Part shown: piece after piece, positions 8,433 to 17,055 of the stretch | How positions within the stretch are numbered: the stretch's first letter is position 1 | Layout: each line of letters opens with the position of its first letter | Assembly: GCA_963662815.2 (NCBI GenBank) | Contig: CAXXWA010000020.1 | Coordinates: 310,001-374,000, forward strand | DNA length: 64,000 nucleotides | From: JAPPHA01 sp963662815 | GTDB taxonomy: Bacteria > Pseudomonadota > Alphaproteobacteria > Rhodobacterales > Rhodobacteraceae | Direction: 5' to 3' | Position numbers and translations under genes: made by a program | The notes under the pieces: model-generated | The model's database searches: none | What the model saw: the letters and a program-made list of their open reading frames with translations, nothing else | Told to the model about the DNA's origin: nothing

Positions 8433-9569
8433 CTATCCGAAAATCCGGTCGTGGGTCCGTGCCAGCTTCGGCTCCATGAACACCCTCTCCGCGATAAGAT
8501 CGTGGTCCAGGCCGAATGCGGCTTCGACGCAGGCGGCGAACACGGACCTGTAATCGAGAGTCGATTGCAGGTCTCTGCCGTCATATAGATCCTTTTCCCG
8601 AAGGCCCGGCCAGTTAGCAAGCACCTTGCCGCCGCCCAGAAGACCGCCTGCAAGCAGTCCGACCGATCCGTAGCCATGCTCGGTTCCCCGCGATCCGTTT
8701 TCCTGAATCGTGCGGCCGAACTCGGTTGCCGTGACTGCGACTGCATTTTTCCATTCGGGCCCCAAGCCGGTCTTCAGGGAGTTCAGGACCCTGTCCAGAA
8801 GTGCCAGGAGTTCGGGATGAAGGCCGTCGTCGACCCCCTGATTGGCGTGGGTGTCGAATTCCGGAATCCGTATGACCGCGACGCTCGGGCCCTCCGGACC
8901 GCGCATGGCACGTCCGGTCGAGAAAGCCAGACCCTCCGGATCCCGAACCCTTGGTCCCCTGTCGCCGGAATCGGCAATTCTCTTGAGCTTGTGGAAAGCG
9001 TCCGTTGCGGCCGCTTCATGCGACGTCGACAGCAGACCCATAAGGCGCGAGTCCGGGGCGCTCGAATGCTGAATGCTTGAGGGATAAAAATTGTCGTAGG
9101 CCTTGGCGCCCCTGATCACCAGCGGCGTGTCCACGGCCAGCGCACGGCCCGAGAGCCTTGCCTCGTCAAGCGCGCGTCCCAGCCAGCCTGTCTTGATTGC
9201 GAAGGGTTGCCGGATGCCGCTTTCGACCAGATTCTGACCTTCAAAATGGCTCCGCCTCACATAGGGAATCGATGTGGCATGAACGATTGCCGCCTCACCC
9301 AGGGCAAGCATGCCGGCAAACTCAGAAAGCCTGGGATGAAGGCCGAAAAACGGGTTCAACTTCAGCGGGTTCGTCGCCACCAGACTTCGTCGCTGCTGCA
9401 AGAGCGACGGATCGCCGACCGGCGGCACAGCGGTCAGGCCATCCATTCCGCCCTCCAGGATGATCAGCACGACTTTACCGGCTGGAAGGTCTCTGGTGTA
9501 GCCATGTATCGGAATACCGGCCAATGCGGCCGTCGCCGCGCCAAGACCAAGGAATTGCCGTCTCTGCAT
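8433..9569 (-). CDS. DUF1501 family protein, Tat-exported
   Basis: A 378-residue DUF1501 protein of the alkaline phosphatase-like/sulfatase-like fold group. The start at ATG 9569 is favoured by GGAGGTG five bases upstream; a GTG two codons earlier is also in frame. The N-terminus has a twin-arginine signal (RRQFLGLGAATAALAG). Conserved family stretches are LIILEGGMDGL near 34-44, YVRRSHFEGQN near 104-114, and FGRTIQENGSRGTEHGYG near 295-312. It follows the DUF1800 gene with overlapping stop and start signals, the pairing usually seen for these two families. Function of the pair is not established. Confidence 0.86.
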   Translation of the reverse strand: MQRRQFLGLGAATAALAGIPIHGYTRDLPAGKVVLIILEGGMDGLTAVPPVGDPSLLQQRRSLVATNPLKLNPFFGLHPRLSEFAGMLALGEAAIVHATSIPYVRRSHFEGQNLVESGIRQPFAIKTGWLGRALDEARLSGRALAVDTPLVIRGAKAYDNFYPSSIQHSSAPDSRLMGLLSTSHEAAATDAFHKLKRIADSGDRGPRVRDPEGLAFSTGRAMRGPEGPSVAVIRIPEFDTHANQGVDDGLHPELLALLDRVLNSLKTGLGPEWKNAVAVTATEFGRTIQENGSRGTEHGYGSVGLLAGGLLGGGKVLANWPGLREKDLYDGRDLQSTLDYRSVFAACVEAAFGLDHDLIAERVFMEPKLARTHDRIFG

Positions 9570-9571
9570 TT

Positions 9572-11014
9572 TCACACCTCCATGAATTCCGGGCTGCAGG
9601 CCAGAAGGATGAACTTCTCCGTGCGGTTTCGCCCCTGCGCGACCAGAGACGCCGTGCTGTCCGAGAAGCCGTACTTCCTGATCATTTCATCCGCCTGGAG
9701 TTGCGGCCTGCATCTGTCGGCGATGAAACCGGCATATCGGACACGGCGGTCGAAATGCTCGTTTGAAATCCAGTCAGCCTTGAGATCTGAGTATCCGTTC
9801 GGCTGGCGGCGTAACCAGAAGTTGTGCGCAAGTTCCCCAAGGATGATTCTTGCCGCTTGCCAGTAGTTTTCGCTGCGCACATCATCCGTAGTGCCCTGAA
9901 AGACCATCGCGCCGCTCATCCGGGAGAGTTGGAATATCCACAGCATCGGCGTCAGGAACTTCTTTTCGCCTGAATTTGCCGCTTCCAGAAGTGCGGTTCG
10001 GTGAATCCGACGGAGATCGCCTCCCGATTCAACCCAGGCTTGCCTGATTCGCATCACCTCGGTCCCGCTTCTGCCTTCTCCAATGAAATGAACCGCAAGC
10101 TTGTCGCTCAGATGGTCAAGGGTGCTCGCATCGGCTGCCAGATTGTCGGTCAGCAGGCGGAGTGCGTCCTTGCCGTGGGGGTAGTTCTTTCCAAGCACGG
10201 TCTTGCTGCCCGGTTCCGCAAAATACGGCACGTAGGGCTCGCGGACGCTGGCGCCCCGAGGAAATTGCATGTCGTCGTAGGTCCAGCCCCAACCCGCCAG
10301 AATCCTGGCGGCGCCGCCGACGTCGTCCTCAACGTAATTCCTGGCAGGCGAAACCGAGTGGAGTTCGAGAAGTTCCCGTCCCAGATTGTCATTAATCCCG
10401 GAAAAGCAACCGCACTCCCGGGCATGTTTCGAATTCTCGCCGCGGTTGTCGATATTGTCCAGATAGGAGAGCATGGCCAGATGCGTTGTCGACGCATACA
10501 GCATATCGCCAAAGCTCTCCTTCAACATGCCGAATACTGCATCCTCATAGTGATTCATCATCATGTTGACCGTAAGATGCCCGTTATCGGCGACTGTGAA
10601 ATGATTGAACCAGAAATTCGCAAGACGGCGGTTGACCTGATCGCGGCCATAGATGCATCCGTTGGCGAATTTCTGTTGGTCCATGTCTTTGCACTGGTAT
10701 TGCCTGTCGAGCATTCGGGCTTGCTTGCCCCTCTCGTGTTCCGGCAGATTTGAGGCGTCCAGCTCTTCCCGGCCCCGGCGCAGCTTTTGCAGCCTCGCAA
10801 CGCGCTCTTCCCTCGACCAGCTGAGCTCACCGGGCCATGGCACGATCTGCTCCGACATGTCCGTCACGGAGTTCAGAGCGCGCCAGTCCGGCTCTGCGTC
10901 AAGCTGCATGTCCAGCCATGTTTCGAGATCAAGATCGAGAGGATCGTTGGGCCGCGGTCCCAAGCCAAGCTTTCGTTGAATTCTGGCGTCCGCTGCAGTT
11001 ACGCCGGATTTCAT
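9572..11014 (-). CDS. DUF1800 family protein
   Basis: A 480-residue DUF1800 protein. The core motif LANFWFNHFTVAD with following histidine-rich segment is seen near residue 130, and GRELLELHS further on, both typical of the family. No signal peptide is visible although its partner is Tat-exported. The ATG at 11014 is chosen because AGAGG lies nine bases upstream; a second ATG six bases earlier is too close to it. First gene of the three-gene operon DUF1800-DUF1501-peptidoglycan-binding-like protein. Confidence 0.85.
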   Translation of the reverse strand: MKSGVTAADARIQRKLGLGPRPNDPLDLDLETWLDMQLDAEPDWRALNSVTDMSEQIVPWPGELSWSREERVARLQKLRRGREELDASNLPEHERGKQARMLDRQYQCKDMDQQKFANGCIYGRDQVNRRLANFWFNHFTVADNGHLTVNMMMNHYEDAVFGMLKESFGDMLYASTTHLAMLSYLDNIDNRGENSKHARECGCFSGINDNLGRELLELHSVSPARNYVEDDVGGAARILAGWGWTYDDMQFPRGASVREPYVPYFAEPGSKTVLGKNYPHGKDALRLLTDNLAADASTLDHLSDKLAVHFIGEGRSGTEVMRIRQAWVESGGDLRRIHRTALLEAANSGEKKFLTPMLWIFQLSRMSGAMVFQGTTDDVRSENYWQAARIILGELAHNFWLRRQPNGYSDLKADWISNEHFDRRVRYAGFIADRCRPQLQADEMIRKYGFSDSTASLVAQGRNRTEKFILLACSPEFMEV

Positions 11015-11148
11015 TGCCATTCACCTCTGTACGCAAGCTATGGCAGTTTAGCAGTGTCTTGCAAGCCATCAATCGTGAAATTGGAGCGCCGGTTCAGGTA
11101 CAAGGGCGCCCCTTAACGAACTGCGCCCTTTTCTCGCGACGGGCAAAT

Positions 11149-11373
11149 TCAAGACAGGCAGAATCCGGGCATTGTTGCGTCGATGACCGGCCAAGTTCCC
11201 ACGGTGCGGTGCGGATTGCCGGAATAGTCGCGAACATCGGACCTGAGACCGGCGGCAAGCGTTCGTTCCCAATCGGCGATCCTTCGGACGACTCCCGCAA
11301 GCTCCGCCCGAGACACAGGATCGGTTCCGGATTGAACCTCTAGCGCCTCGCGAAGTTGCGCGGCGGCGGTCAT
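11149..11373 (-). CDS. Small hypothetical protein coupled to cimA
   Basis: A 74-residue frame whose ATG overlaps the citramalate synthase stop as ATGA, which is strong evidence for translation by coupling. Composition is soluble and mixed (AAAQLREALEVQ, RAELAGVVRRIADWERTLAAG), with a predicted helical first half. No family is recognised. The product may be a small partner or simply a relic at the operon end; the 128 bases after it contain nothing. Confidence 0.5.
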   Translation of the reverse strand: MTAAAQLREALEVQSGTDPVSRAELAGVVRRIADWERTLAAGLRSDVRDYSGNPHRTVGTWPVIDATMPGFCLS

Positions 11374-13004
11374 GCGAACGCGGCCGGTTCGACGCCATCC
11401 CTGATGAGCTTCCAGTTTATCGCATCGACGAGCGCCTCGAAGCTTGCGTCGACGATGTTCGGCGATACCCCCACCGTCGACCAGCGCCGCCCCAGACCGT
11501 CTTCGCAGTCGATAATCACACGCGTGACGGCATCAGTCCCTCCGTCCGTGATCCGGACCTTGAAGTCGACTAGCTTCATGTCGTCGATGGCAGCCTGGAA
11601 GGGACCGAGATCCTTGGCCAGAGCACGGGACAGGGCATTGACGGGACCCCGGTCCTCTCCCGATTCGTCAAGGCTCTCGGACACGTTCATGACGCGCGAC
11701 TTGCCGATGCTGACAACCACGACAGCCTCGGACACCGTGAACATCCTTCCCTGCTCGTTTCGTCGCCGTTCGACATTCACGCGATACCGTTCTACCTGGA
11801 AGTACTTCGGCAACCGGCCGAGCATCTGCCTCGCGACAAGTTCGAACGAAGCCTGTGCGCTGTCGAAGGCGTAGCCTCTTTCCTCACGGGACTTCACCTC
11901 CCTGAGGATGCCATCGAGTCTCGAATCCGTGGATTCGACCTCAAGGCCGGCGTCGTTCAGACGCTTGCGGAGGCTTGATCGCCCCGCCTGGTTCGACATC
12001 GGCACCATCCGCTGATTCCCGACGAGCTCCGGTTTGACATGTTCGTACGTGGCCGGATCCTTCAGCACGCCGCTGGCATGAAGGCCGGCCTTGTGAACGA
12101 ATGCCGACGCGCCCACGTACGCCGCCGACTTCAGCGGAACCCGGTTCAGAATGTCGTCGACGAGCCGGCTGACGCGCGTCAGGTTCCTGAGCCGGTCATG
12201 GTCGACGCCAAGTTCGTACCGGTCGCTGTAGGGTTCCTTGAGAAGGAGCGTCGGTATGAGCGAAATCAGGTTCGCGTTGCCGCACCGCTCGCCAAGCCCG
12301 TTGAGAGTGCCCTGAATCTGGCGCGCGCCTGCGTCGACGGCGGAGAGCGAGTTTGCGACCGCATGGTCCGTATCGTTGTGACAGTGGATTCCGACATGAT
12401 CGCCGGGAATGCCTGCTTCAATGACGGCCGCCGTCGCCTCGTGCACCGCCGCAGGGAGCGCGCCCCCGTTCGTGTCGCATAGCACGACCCAGCGCGCGCC
12501 CGCGTCGTAGGCGGCCCTGGCGGCCGCAATCGCGTAATCCGGATCGGACCGGTATCCGTCGAAGAAGTGTTCGCAGTCGAAGATCGCCTCCCGCCCTTTC
12601 GAGACAACGTGCCCGACGCTGTCGCGGATGGCAGACAGATTGGCGTCCCTGGAAATGCCGAGAGCCTTTTCGACGTGAAAGTCGTGCGCCTTGCCGACAA
12701 GGCAGACCGCGGGTGTCCCGGCATTGATGACTGCAGCCAGCACTTCGTCGTTGTCGGCCGAACGCCCTGGCCGCCGCGTCATCCCGAATGCGGTCAGGAC
12801 AGCGGCCTTAACCCCAGCCGAAGACTGGAAAAACTCGTCGTCCGTGGGATTTGCTCCCGGCCATCCGCCCTCGACGTAATCGACACCGAGCTCGTCCAGC
12901 ATTCCTGCGATCCGCGTCTTCTCCTCGACCGAAAACGCCACGCCCTGCGTCTGCTGCCCGTCACGCAGCGTAGTGTCGAAAATGTAGAGCCGCTCACGGT
13001 TCAT
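11370..13004 (-). CDS. cimA: Citramalate synthase
   Basis: A 544-residue HMGL-like acyltransferase that condenses pyruvate with acetyl-CoA to (R)-citramalate for isoleucine synthesis. The N-terminus FDTTLRDGQQTQG carries the substrate-binding and metal-binding DTTLRDG motif in the form typical of CimA rather than LeuA. GIHCHNDTDHAVANS near 220 supplies the catalytic histidines, and GNANLISLIP follows. A LeuA-type C-terminal dimerisation and feedback domain is present after about residue 400. The start at ATG 13004 overlaps the cysS stop by 11 bases, so the two are co-transcribed. Confidence 0.88.
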   Translation of the reverse strand: MNRERLYIFDTTLRDGQQTQGVAFSVEEKTRIAGMLDELGVDYVEGGWPGANPTDDEFFQSSAGVKAAVLTAFGMTRRPGRSADNDEVLAAVINAGTPAVCLVGKAHDFHVEKALGISRDANLSAIRDSVGHVVSKGREAIFDCEHFFDGYRSDPDYAIAAARAAYDAGARWVVLCDTNGGALPAAVHEATAAVIEAGIPGDHVGIHCHNDTDHAVANSLSAVDAGARQIQGTLNGLGERCGNANLISLIPTLLLKEPYSDRYELGVDHDRLRNLTRVSRLVDDILNRVPLKSAAYVGASAFVHKAGLHASGVLKDPATYEHVKPELVGNQRMVPMSNQAGRSSLRKRLNDAGLEVESTDSRLDGILREVKSREERGYAFDSAQASFELVARQMLGRLPKYFQVERYRVNVERRRNEQGRMFTVSEAVVVVSIGKSRVMNVSESLDESGEDRGPVNALSRALAKDLGPFQAAIDDMKLVDFKVRITDGGTDAVTRVIIDCEDGLGRRWSTVGVSPNIVDASFEALVDAINWKLIRDGVEPAAFA

Positions 13005-14382
13005 CGTCCGCCTCCAGCACTCCGGGATCGAAGTCCGGTCCGCAGTCCCAGCTTGTCCCATCCGAAGAATCCCTGAGCGTCACGCCTGCGCCAAGAAGGA
13101 GGTCGCGCAGCCGGTCTGCCTCCGCGAAGTCTCTGGCGGATCGTGCTGCCGCCCGCTTGCCGAGAATGGCTTCAACACGGCTTGCGTGCGCGGCATCGAT
13201 GCGGCAATCGCCCACCCAGTCTCCGAGTTCATCCGTCATGAGCCCGATCAGCCTGGCAGACGCCATGAGCTCGGCGCCGCGATCCCTCCTCGCCAGCTCG
13301 TGCAGTTCCGCGATCGCACCGGGCGTGTTGAGATCGTTCGCCAGCGCCTTGACGACGGCCGGAGCTGGATCGCCGCCGTCCGACGACCCTTTCGCGAGCC
13401 GTCGCCACTGCCGAAGCGTCGACTGCGCCGCGCGCGCCCGTTCGCGCGTCCAGTCGAGCGGTTTGGAATAGTGCGTTCCCAACAGCACGAAACGGACGAC
13501 CTCGCCGGGCATTCCGGCATCGAGCAGGTCGCGCACCGTAAAGTGATTGCCGAGGGACTTCGCCATCTTGCGCCCCTCGACCTGCAACATTTCGTTGTGC
13601 ATCCAAACGCGGGCGAAGCTCGCTTCCGATGTGAGGCAGCAGCTTTGCGCTCGTTCGTTCTCGTGGTGCGGAAAGAGCAGGTCCGAGCCGCCACCGTGAA
13701 TGTCGAATGTCTCTCCGAACAGCGCGCGCGTCATCGCGGAACACTCGATGTGCCAGCCCGGGCGTCCCCGGCCCCATGGACTCTCCCATCCGGGCAAGTT
13801 TTCATCCGACGGTTTCCAGAGGACGAAGTCCATCGGGTTACGCTTGTAGGGCGCCACTTCGACACGAGCGCCCGCCAGCATGTCCTCAGTGCTCCGCCGC
13901 GCCAGCGATCCGTAGTGCGGGTAGGACGCGACCCCGAACAGCACATGCCCATCCGCTTCGTAGGCATTGCCGGCCGCGACCAGTTCCCGGATCATTTCCT
14001 GCATCTCCGGGATGTACTCAGTCGCGCGCGGCGCCAGATCGGGCCCCGCATCCCCGAGGGCGGACATGTCTTCCGCGAACCAGCGAATTGTTTCGTCGGT
14101 GATGTCCCTGATCGGCCGGCCGGTTTCCATGGCCCGCGCGTTGATCTTGTCATCCACATCCGTGATGTTGCGCGCATAGGTGACCCTGCCCCAGCCGTTT
14201 GCCGGAGCCAGATGCCGGAGGAGCCTGCAGAGCGTATCGAAGACGACGACGCTGCGAGCGTTTCCGATGTGCGCGCGGTCGTAAACCGTCGGGCCGCAGA
14301 CGTACATGCGCACGTTCTCCGGATCCACGGGAGTGAAAACTTCCCGCACGCGCGTTCTTGAGTTGTAAAGCCGCAATTCCAT
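12994..14382 (-). CDS. cysS: Cysteinyl-tRNA synthetase
   Basis: A 462-residue class I aminoacyl-tRNA synthetase that charges tRNA-Cys. The zinc ligand C29 (MYVCGPTVYD), the HIGN signature at about 38-41, a second zinc-ligand segment HIECSAM and GGSDLLFPHHENERAQS near 230-245, and KMAKSLGN near 270 are all present. Length is normal. It is the first gene of a cysS-cimA-small ORF operon. IS copy A inserted 178 bases upstream of its start, so its promoter may now lie in or be affected by the element. Confidence 0.95.
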   Translation of the reverse strand: MELRLYNSRTRVREVFTPVDPENVRMYVCGPTVYDRAHIGNARSVVVFDTLCRLLRHLAPANGWGRVTYARNITDVDDKINARAMETGRPIRDITDETIRWFAEDMSALGDAGPDLAPRATEYIPEMQEMIRELVAAGNAYEADGHVLFGVASYPHYGSLARRSTEDMLAGARVEVAPYKRNPMDFVLWKPSDENLPGWESPWGRGRPGWHIECSAMTRALFGETFDIHGGGSDLLFPHHENERAQSCCLTSEASFARVWMHNEMLQVEGRKMAKSLGNHFTVRDLLDAGMPGEVVRFVLLGTHYSKPLDWTRERARAAQSTLRQWRRLAKGSSDGGDPAPAVVKALANDLNTPGAIAELHELARRDRGAELMASARLIGLMTDELGDWVGDCRIDAAHASRVEAILGKRAAARSARDFAEADRLRDLLLGAGVTLRDSSDGTSWDCGPDFDPGVLEADDEP

Positions 14383-14559
14383 CCCGATTCCCTGTACATT
14401 TCAGCCGCGCCGGGCGCGCCATCCAATCCAGGTTTTCGAGAAGCAGAAGAATGGCCCGCCTGACAATGTCAGCCGGTAATGCAGCACCAAAAGTCGAATA
14501 CAGCCATTTTCATGAAGCCGAACCCTAGTGGATGTCCGCACAAGACGCAATAGGCATCG

Positions 14560-14569
14560 CAGGTCCGCC
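14560..14569. repeat. Left target-site duplication of IS copy A
   Basis: CAGGTCCGCC directly before the CAGG end of the element; the right copy at 16793-16802 differs at the last base (CAGGTCCGCA). Confidence 0.75.
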
Positions 14570-14698
14570 CAGGGGCATCCCACGCTGATTTCGGCTGGTT
14601 TTCCTTGACACCGGGCTTGTCTGCGTTGCATGCGCGCGCGACCGCGGAGCCGGAATTTTCCGCTGGCGTTCCCGTCCCGGACGTGCGATGCTCCGGCC

Positions 14699-15370
14699 AT
14701 GTCGATTCGCAAGCGCCTCGAGTTCCATGCCCCGTTTCGCGGGATGCCGGCGGGGTTTTCCCTGTCGGACGTCGAGATCCGGCTGGCCAGGCCGCAGGAG
14801 CGCCCGCTCTGGGACTCGCTGATGGACGAGCGCCTACGTGGCAATCTCGGCTTCCAGCGGCTGGCGGCCCGCGGCCTGCGCTACGTGGCAAGCTTCGGGG
14901 ACCGGTGGCTGGGCCTGGCGGCGTGGCAGAACGGCGCCTTCAAGTGCGCTCCGCCCGCGCGACAGGTGGTGCGGCTGGAGGCCGGAGCAGCAGTTCCGGC
15001 GGCTGGAGATGGTGGCGAACAACACGCGTTTCCTGATCCTGTCCGAGCCGGGGGTGTTCCCGAACCTCGCCTCCTTCTTCCTTGCGGGGATGACCCGCCG
15101 GCTCGCCGACCTTCGACTGGCTGGCGGCGCACGGGCACCGGGTGCTCCTGGCGGAGACGTTCTGCGACCCGGCCAGGTTTTCCGGCACCATGTACAGGGC
15201 GGCGGGCTGGGAGTGCCTGGGCCGGACGAAGGGGTTCGCCCGCGCCAACGGCCAAGCCCCGCTACACCGACCCCCACGGCAGGCCGAAGGAGATCTTCGT
15301 GACGCCGCTGAGGCCCGACGCCCGGGCGCTGCTCTCGAGCCCGCAGCCGCTGCCGCCGGACGTGGCGCCT
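14699..15370 (+). pseudogene. DUF4338 (DruA-like) gene, broken by frameshifts
   Basis: Reads MSIRKRLEFHAPFRGMP onward in the same frame as copy B until KCAPP near 14955, where four extra bases shift the frame. A further four-base excess near 15107 and a seven-base excess near 15252 change frame again; the pieces VANNTRFLILSEPG and GTKGF-like segments survive in different frames. The C-terminal end here (KEIFVTPLRPDARALLSS) looks like the family's natural ending, better than that of copy B. No functional product is expected. Confidence 0.8.
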
Positions 15371-15425
15371 GATGGACGAGCCCGCCATCCGGCTTCCCGG
15401 TCTGGCGCCGCGGGACCCCGGGACA

Positions 15426-16592
15426 ATGCGCTCGCTGCACGCTGGAGATGGTGGCGAGCTGATCCTGTCCGAGCCCGGGGTGTTCCCGAACCTCCCCGAC
15501 TTCCGCCGGGCGCAGGGCAGGAAGCACGCGGTGGCCTGCGTGCTCGCCGTGCACGTGCTCGCCGAGCTCGCGAACATGAAGGGCTGCCTGGCCGCCGCGC
15601 AGTTCGCGCGCTCGCTGTCGCAGGAGGAGCTGGAGGCCGTCGGCGCCTGGCGGAACCCGAAGACGGGGCTTCGCGAGCCGGTCTCGAAGTCCACGATCCA
15701 CAGGGTCGTGCAGTCGGTCGACCCCGAGGCGCTGGAGGACGTGGTCGGCCGCTGGTCCCGGCCCCGGCTTCCCCTCGCCCGGGCGCTCGCCGCCGACGGC
15801 AAGCGCATCCGCGGCGCCAACCGCAACGGCGACGGCCATCACGAGACCGTGGCCCTCGTCGACCACGCGACCGGCGCGCCCTTCGCGCTCCTGAACTTCG
15901 GCGACGAAGGCGGCGAGCTGGCGGCCACGCACGACCTCCTGGAGCGCAGCGACGTCCGCGGCAAGGTCATCACCCTCGACGCGCTGCACACGACGCGCAA
16001 GACCGCGAAGATGGTCACCGGGCGCTGCGGAGCCGACTATGTCTTCTCGGTCAAGGGCAACGCGCCGGAGACCTTCGGCATCCTCGACGGCATCGACTGG
16101 GAGAGGGACGCCACCGGCCGCTTCGCGGAGGATCTCGAAAAGGTTCACGGCCGCCTGGAGCAGCGCTCCATCAGCGTCCTGACGCCGCTCAAGCGCCTGA
16201 TCAACTACCCCGGCGTCAGCCGGATCGCCCGGATCACCCGCTACCGGGAGCCGCTGAAGAAGGACGGCGACGATGGGGGAAACGACTGCACCGAGATCGC
16301 GTATGTCATCACCTCGCTGGATGCCGAAGCCGCGTCGCCGGAGGAGCTGCTGAAGCTGAATCGCGGACACTGGAGTGTGGAGAACCTGAACCACCGCCAG
16401 AGGGACTGCGTCTTCGGCGAGGACGCCTGCCTGACCCGCACCGGCAACGGCCCGGCGAACCGGGCCAGCCTGAACAGCATCGCGCTCGCGGTGGTCTTCG
16501 CCAGCCGCCGCGAGGCGGAGAGCCTCGCCGAAACCCGGCGACGCCTGCAGCTGAACCGCAGCGAGGCCATCGCCGCCCTGACCCGGCCCTGA
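15426..16592 (+). CDS. ISAs1 family transposase, copy A
   Basis: A 388-residue DDE transposase. It starts at ATG 15426 within the element. Family landmarks are ALAADGKRIRGA (first Asp), VITLDALHT (second Asp) and the LNRGHWSVENL segment (Glu). Residues about 9-20 (GDGGELILSEPGVFPNL) replace the ELMRM seen in copy B and duplicate a stretch of the DUF4338 gene of the same element, still in frame. DALHTTRK here is closer to the family consensus than DALTAVRK of copy B. Probably still able to be translated; activity uncertain. Confidence 0.88.
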   Translation: MRSLHAGDGGELILSEPGVFPNLPDFRRAQGRKHAVACVLAVHVLAELANMKGCLAAAQFARSLSQEELEAVGAWRNPKTGLREPVSKSTIHRVVQSVDPEALEDVVGRWSRPRLPLARALAADGKRIRGANRNGDGHHETVALVDHATGAPFALLNFGDEGGELAATHDLLERSDVRGKVITLDALHTTRKTAKMVTGRCGADYVFSVKGNAPETFGILDGIDWERDATGRFAEDLEKVHGRLEQRSISVLTPLKRLINYPGVSRIARITRYREPLKKDGDDGGNDCTEIAYVITSLDAEAASPEELLKLNRGHWSVENLNHRQRDCVFGEDACLTRTGNGPANRASLNSIALAVVFASRREAESLAETRRRLQLNRSEAIAALTRP

Positions 16593-16792
16593 GAGCCGGG
16601 CCGCGTCCGGGCCGGCTCCCGGACGCCGCCGGCAGGCCGCCAAGCCCCGAAAACGAATCACCAAGGGACCGGAACCGGCGCCCGCGACGGCGCGCGGACG
16701 GCTCCGCAAACCCGGAATCCGGCCGGAACGCCCCGGTCCGCCCCCCGTTCGGCGGCAAATCGGAAAATCGCCAACAGCGTGGGAAAGTCCTG

Positions 16793-16802
16793 CAGGTCCG
16801 CA
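16793..16802. repeat. Right target-site duplication of IS copy A
   Basis: CAGGTCCGCA after the TCCTG end of the element; nine of ten bases match the left copy. Confidence 0.75.
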
Positions 16803-17055
16803 GGTCCCTGCTTTTCTCCGGCACCCTCCCGCGCCGCAGTCCCCTTGGATCATCGCGCTTCATCCAAGCCGTCCGGCTTTGCTCAAAGCGAAAGATTGCC
16901 GGTCAGGGAGTCTCTGATGCTGGCATCCGGACCGATTTTCATCCCTGCAGCAACGGCGGCGCAATCCGGCTGTTCTGCTTCCCCCTGATTCCAGTTGGCG
17001 AATCCGAATTGGTCTTCGGCAGTTGCGGCGCCGGGTGCACGGGAAACCATGACGA

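Larger units (their letters stand above)
14570..16792 (+). mobile_element. ISAs1-type element with DUF4338 gene, copy A
   Basis: A 2,223-bp element bounded by imperfect inverted repeats: left CAGGGGCATCCCACGCTG, right (reverse complement) CAGGACTTTCCCACGCTG, with further match inward. A 10-bp target duplication with one mismatch flanks it. It holds a frameshifted DUF4338 gene and an open ISAs1-family transposase. A second copy lies at 28262-30422. Most of the sequence is identical between copies, but the differences come in short multi-base patches rather than scattered single changes. Confidence 0.92.
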
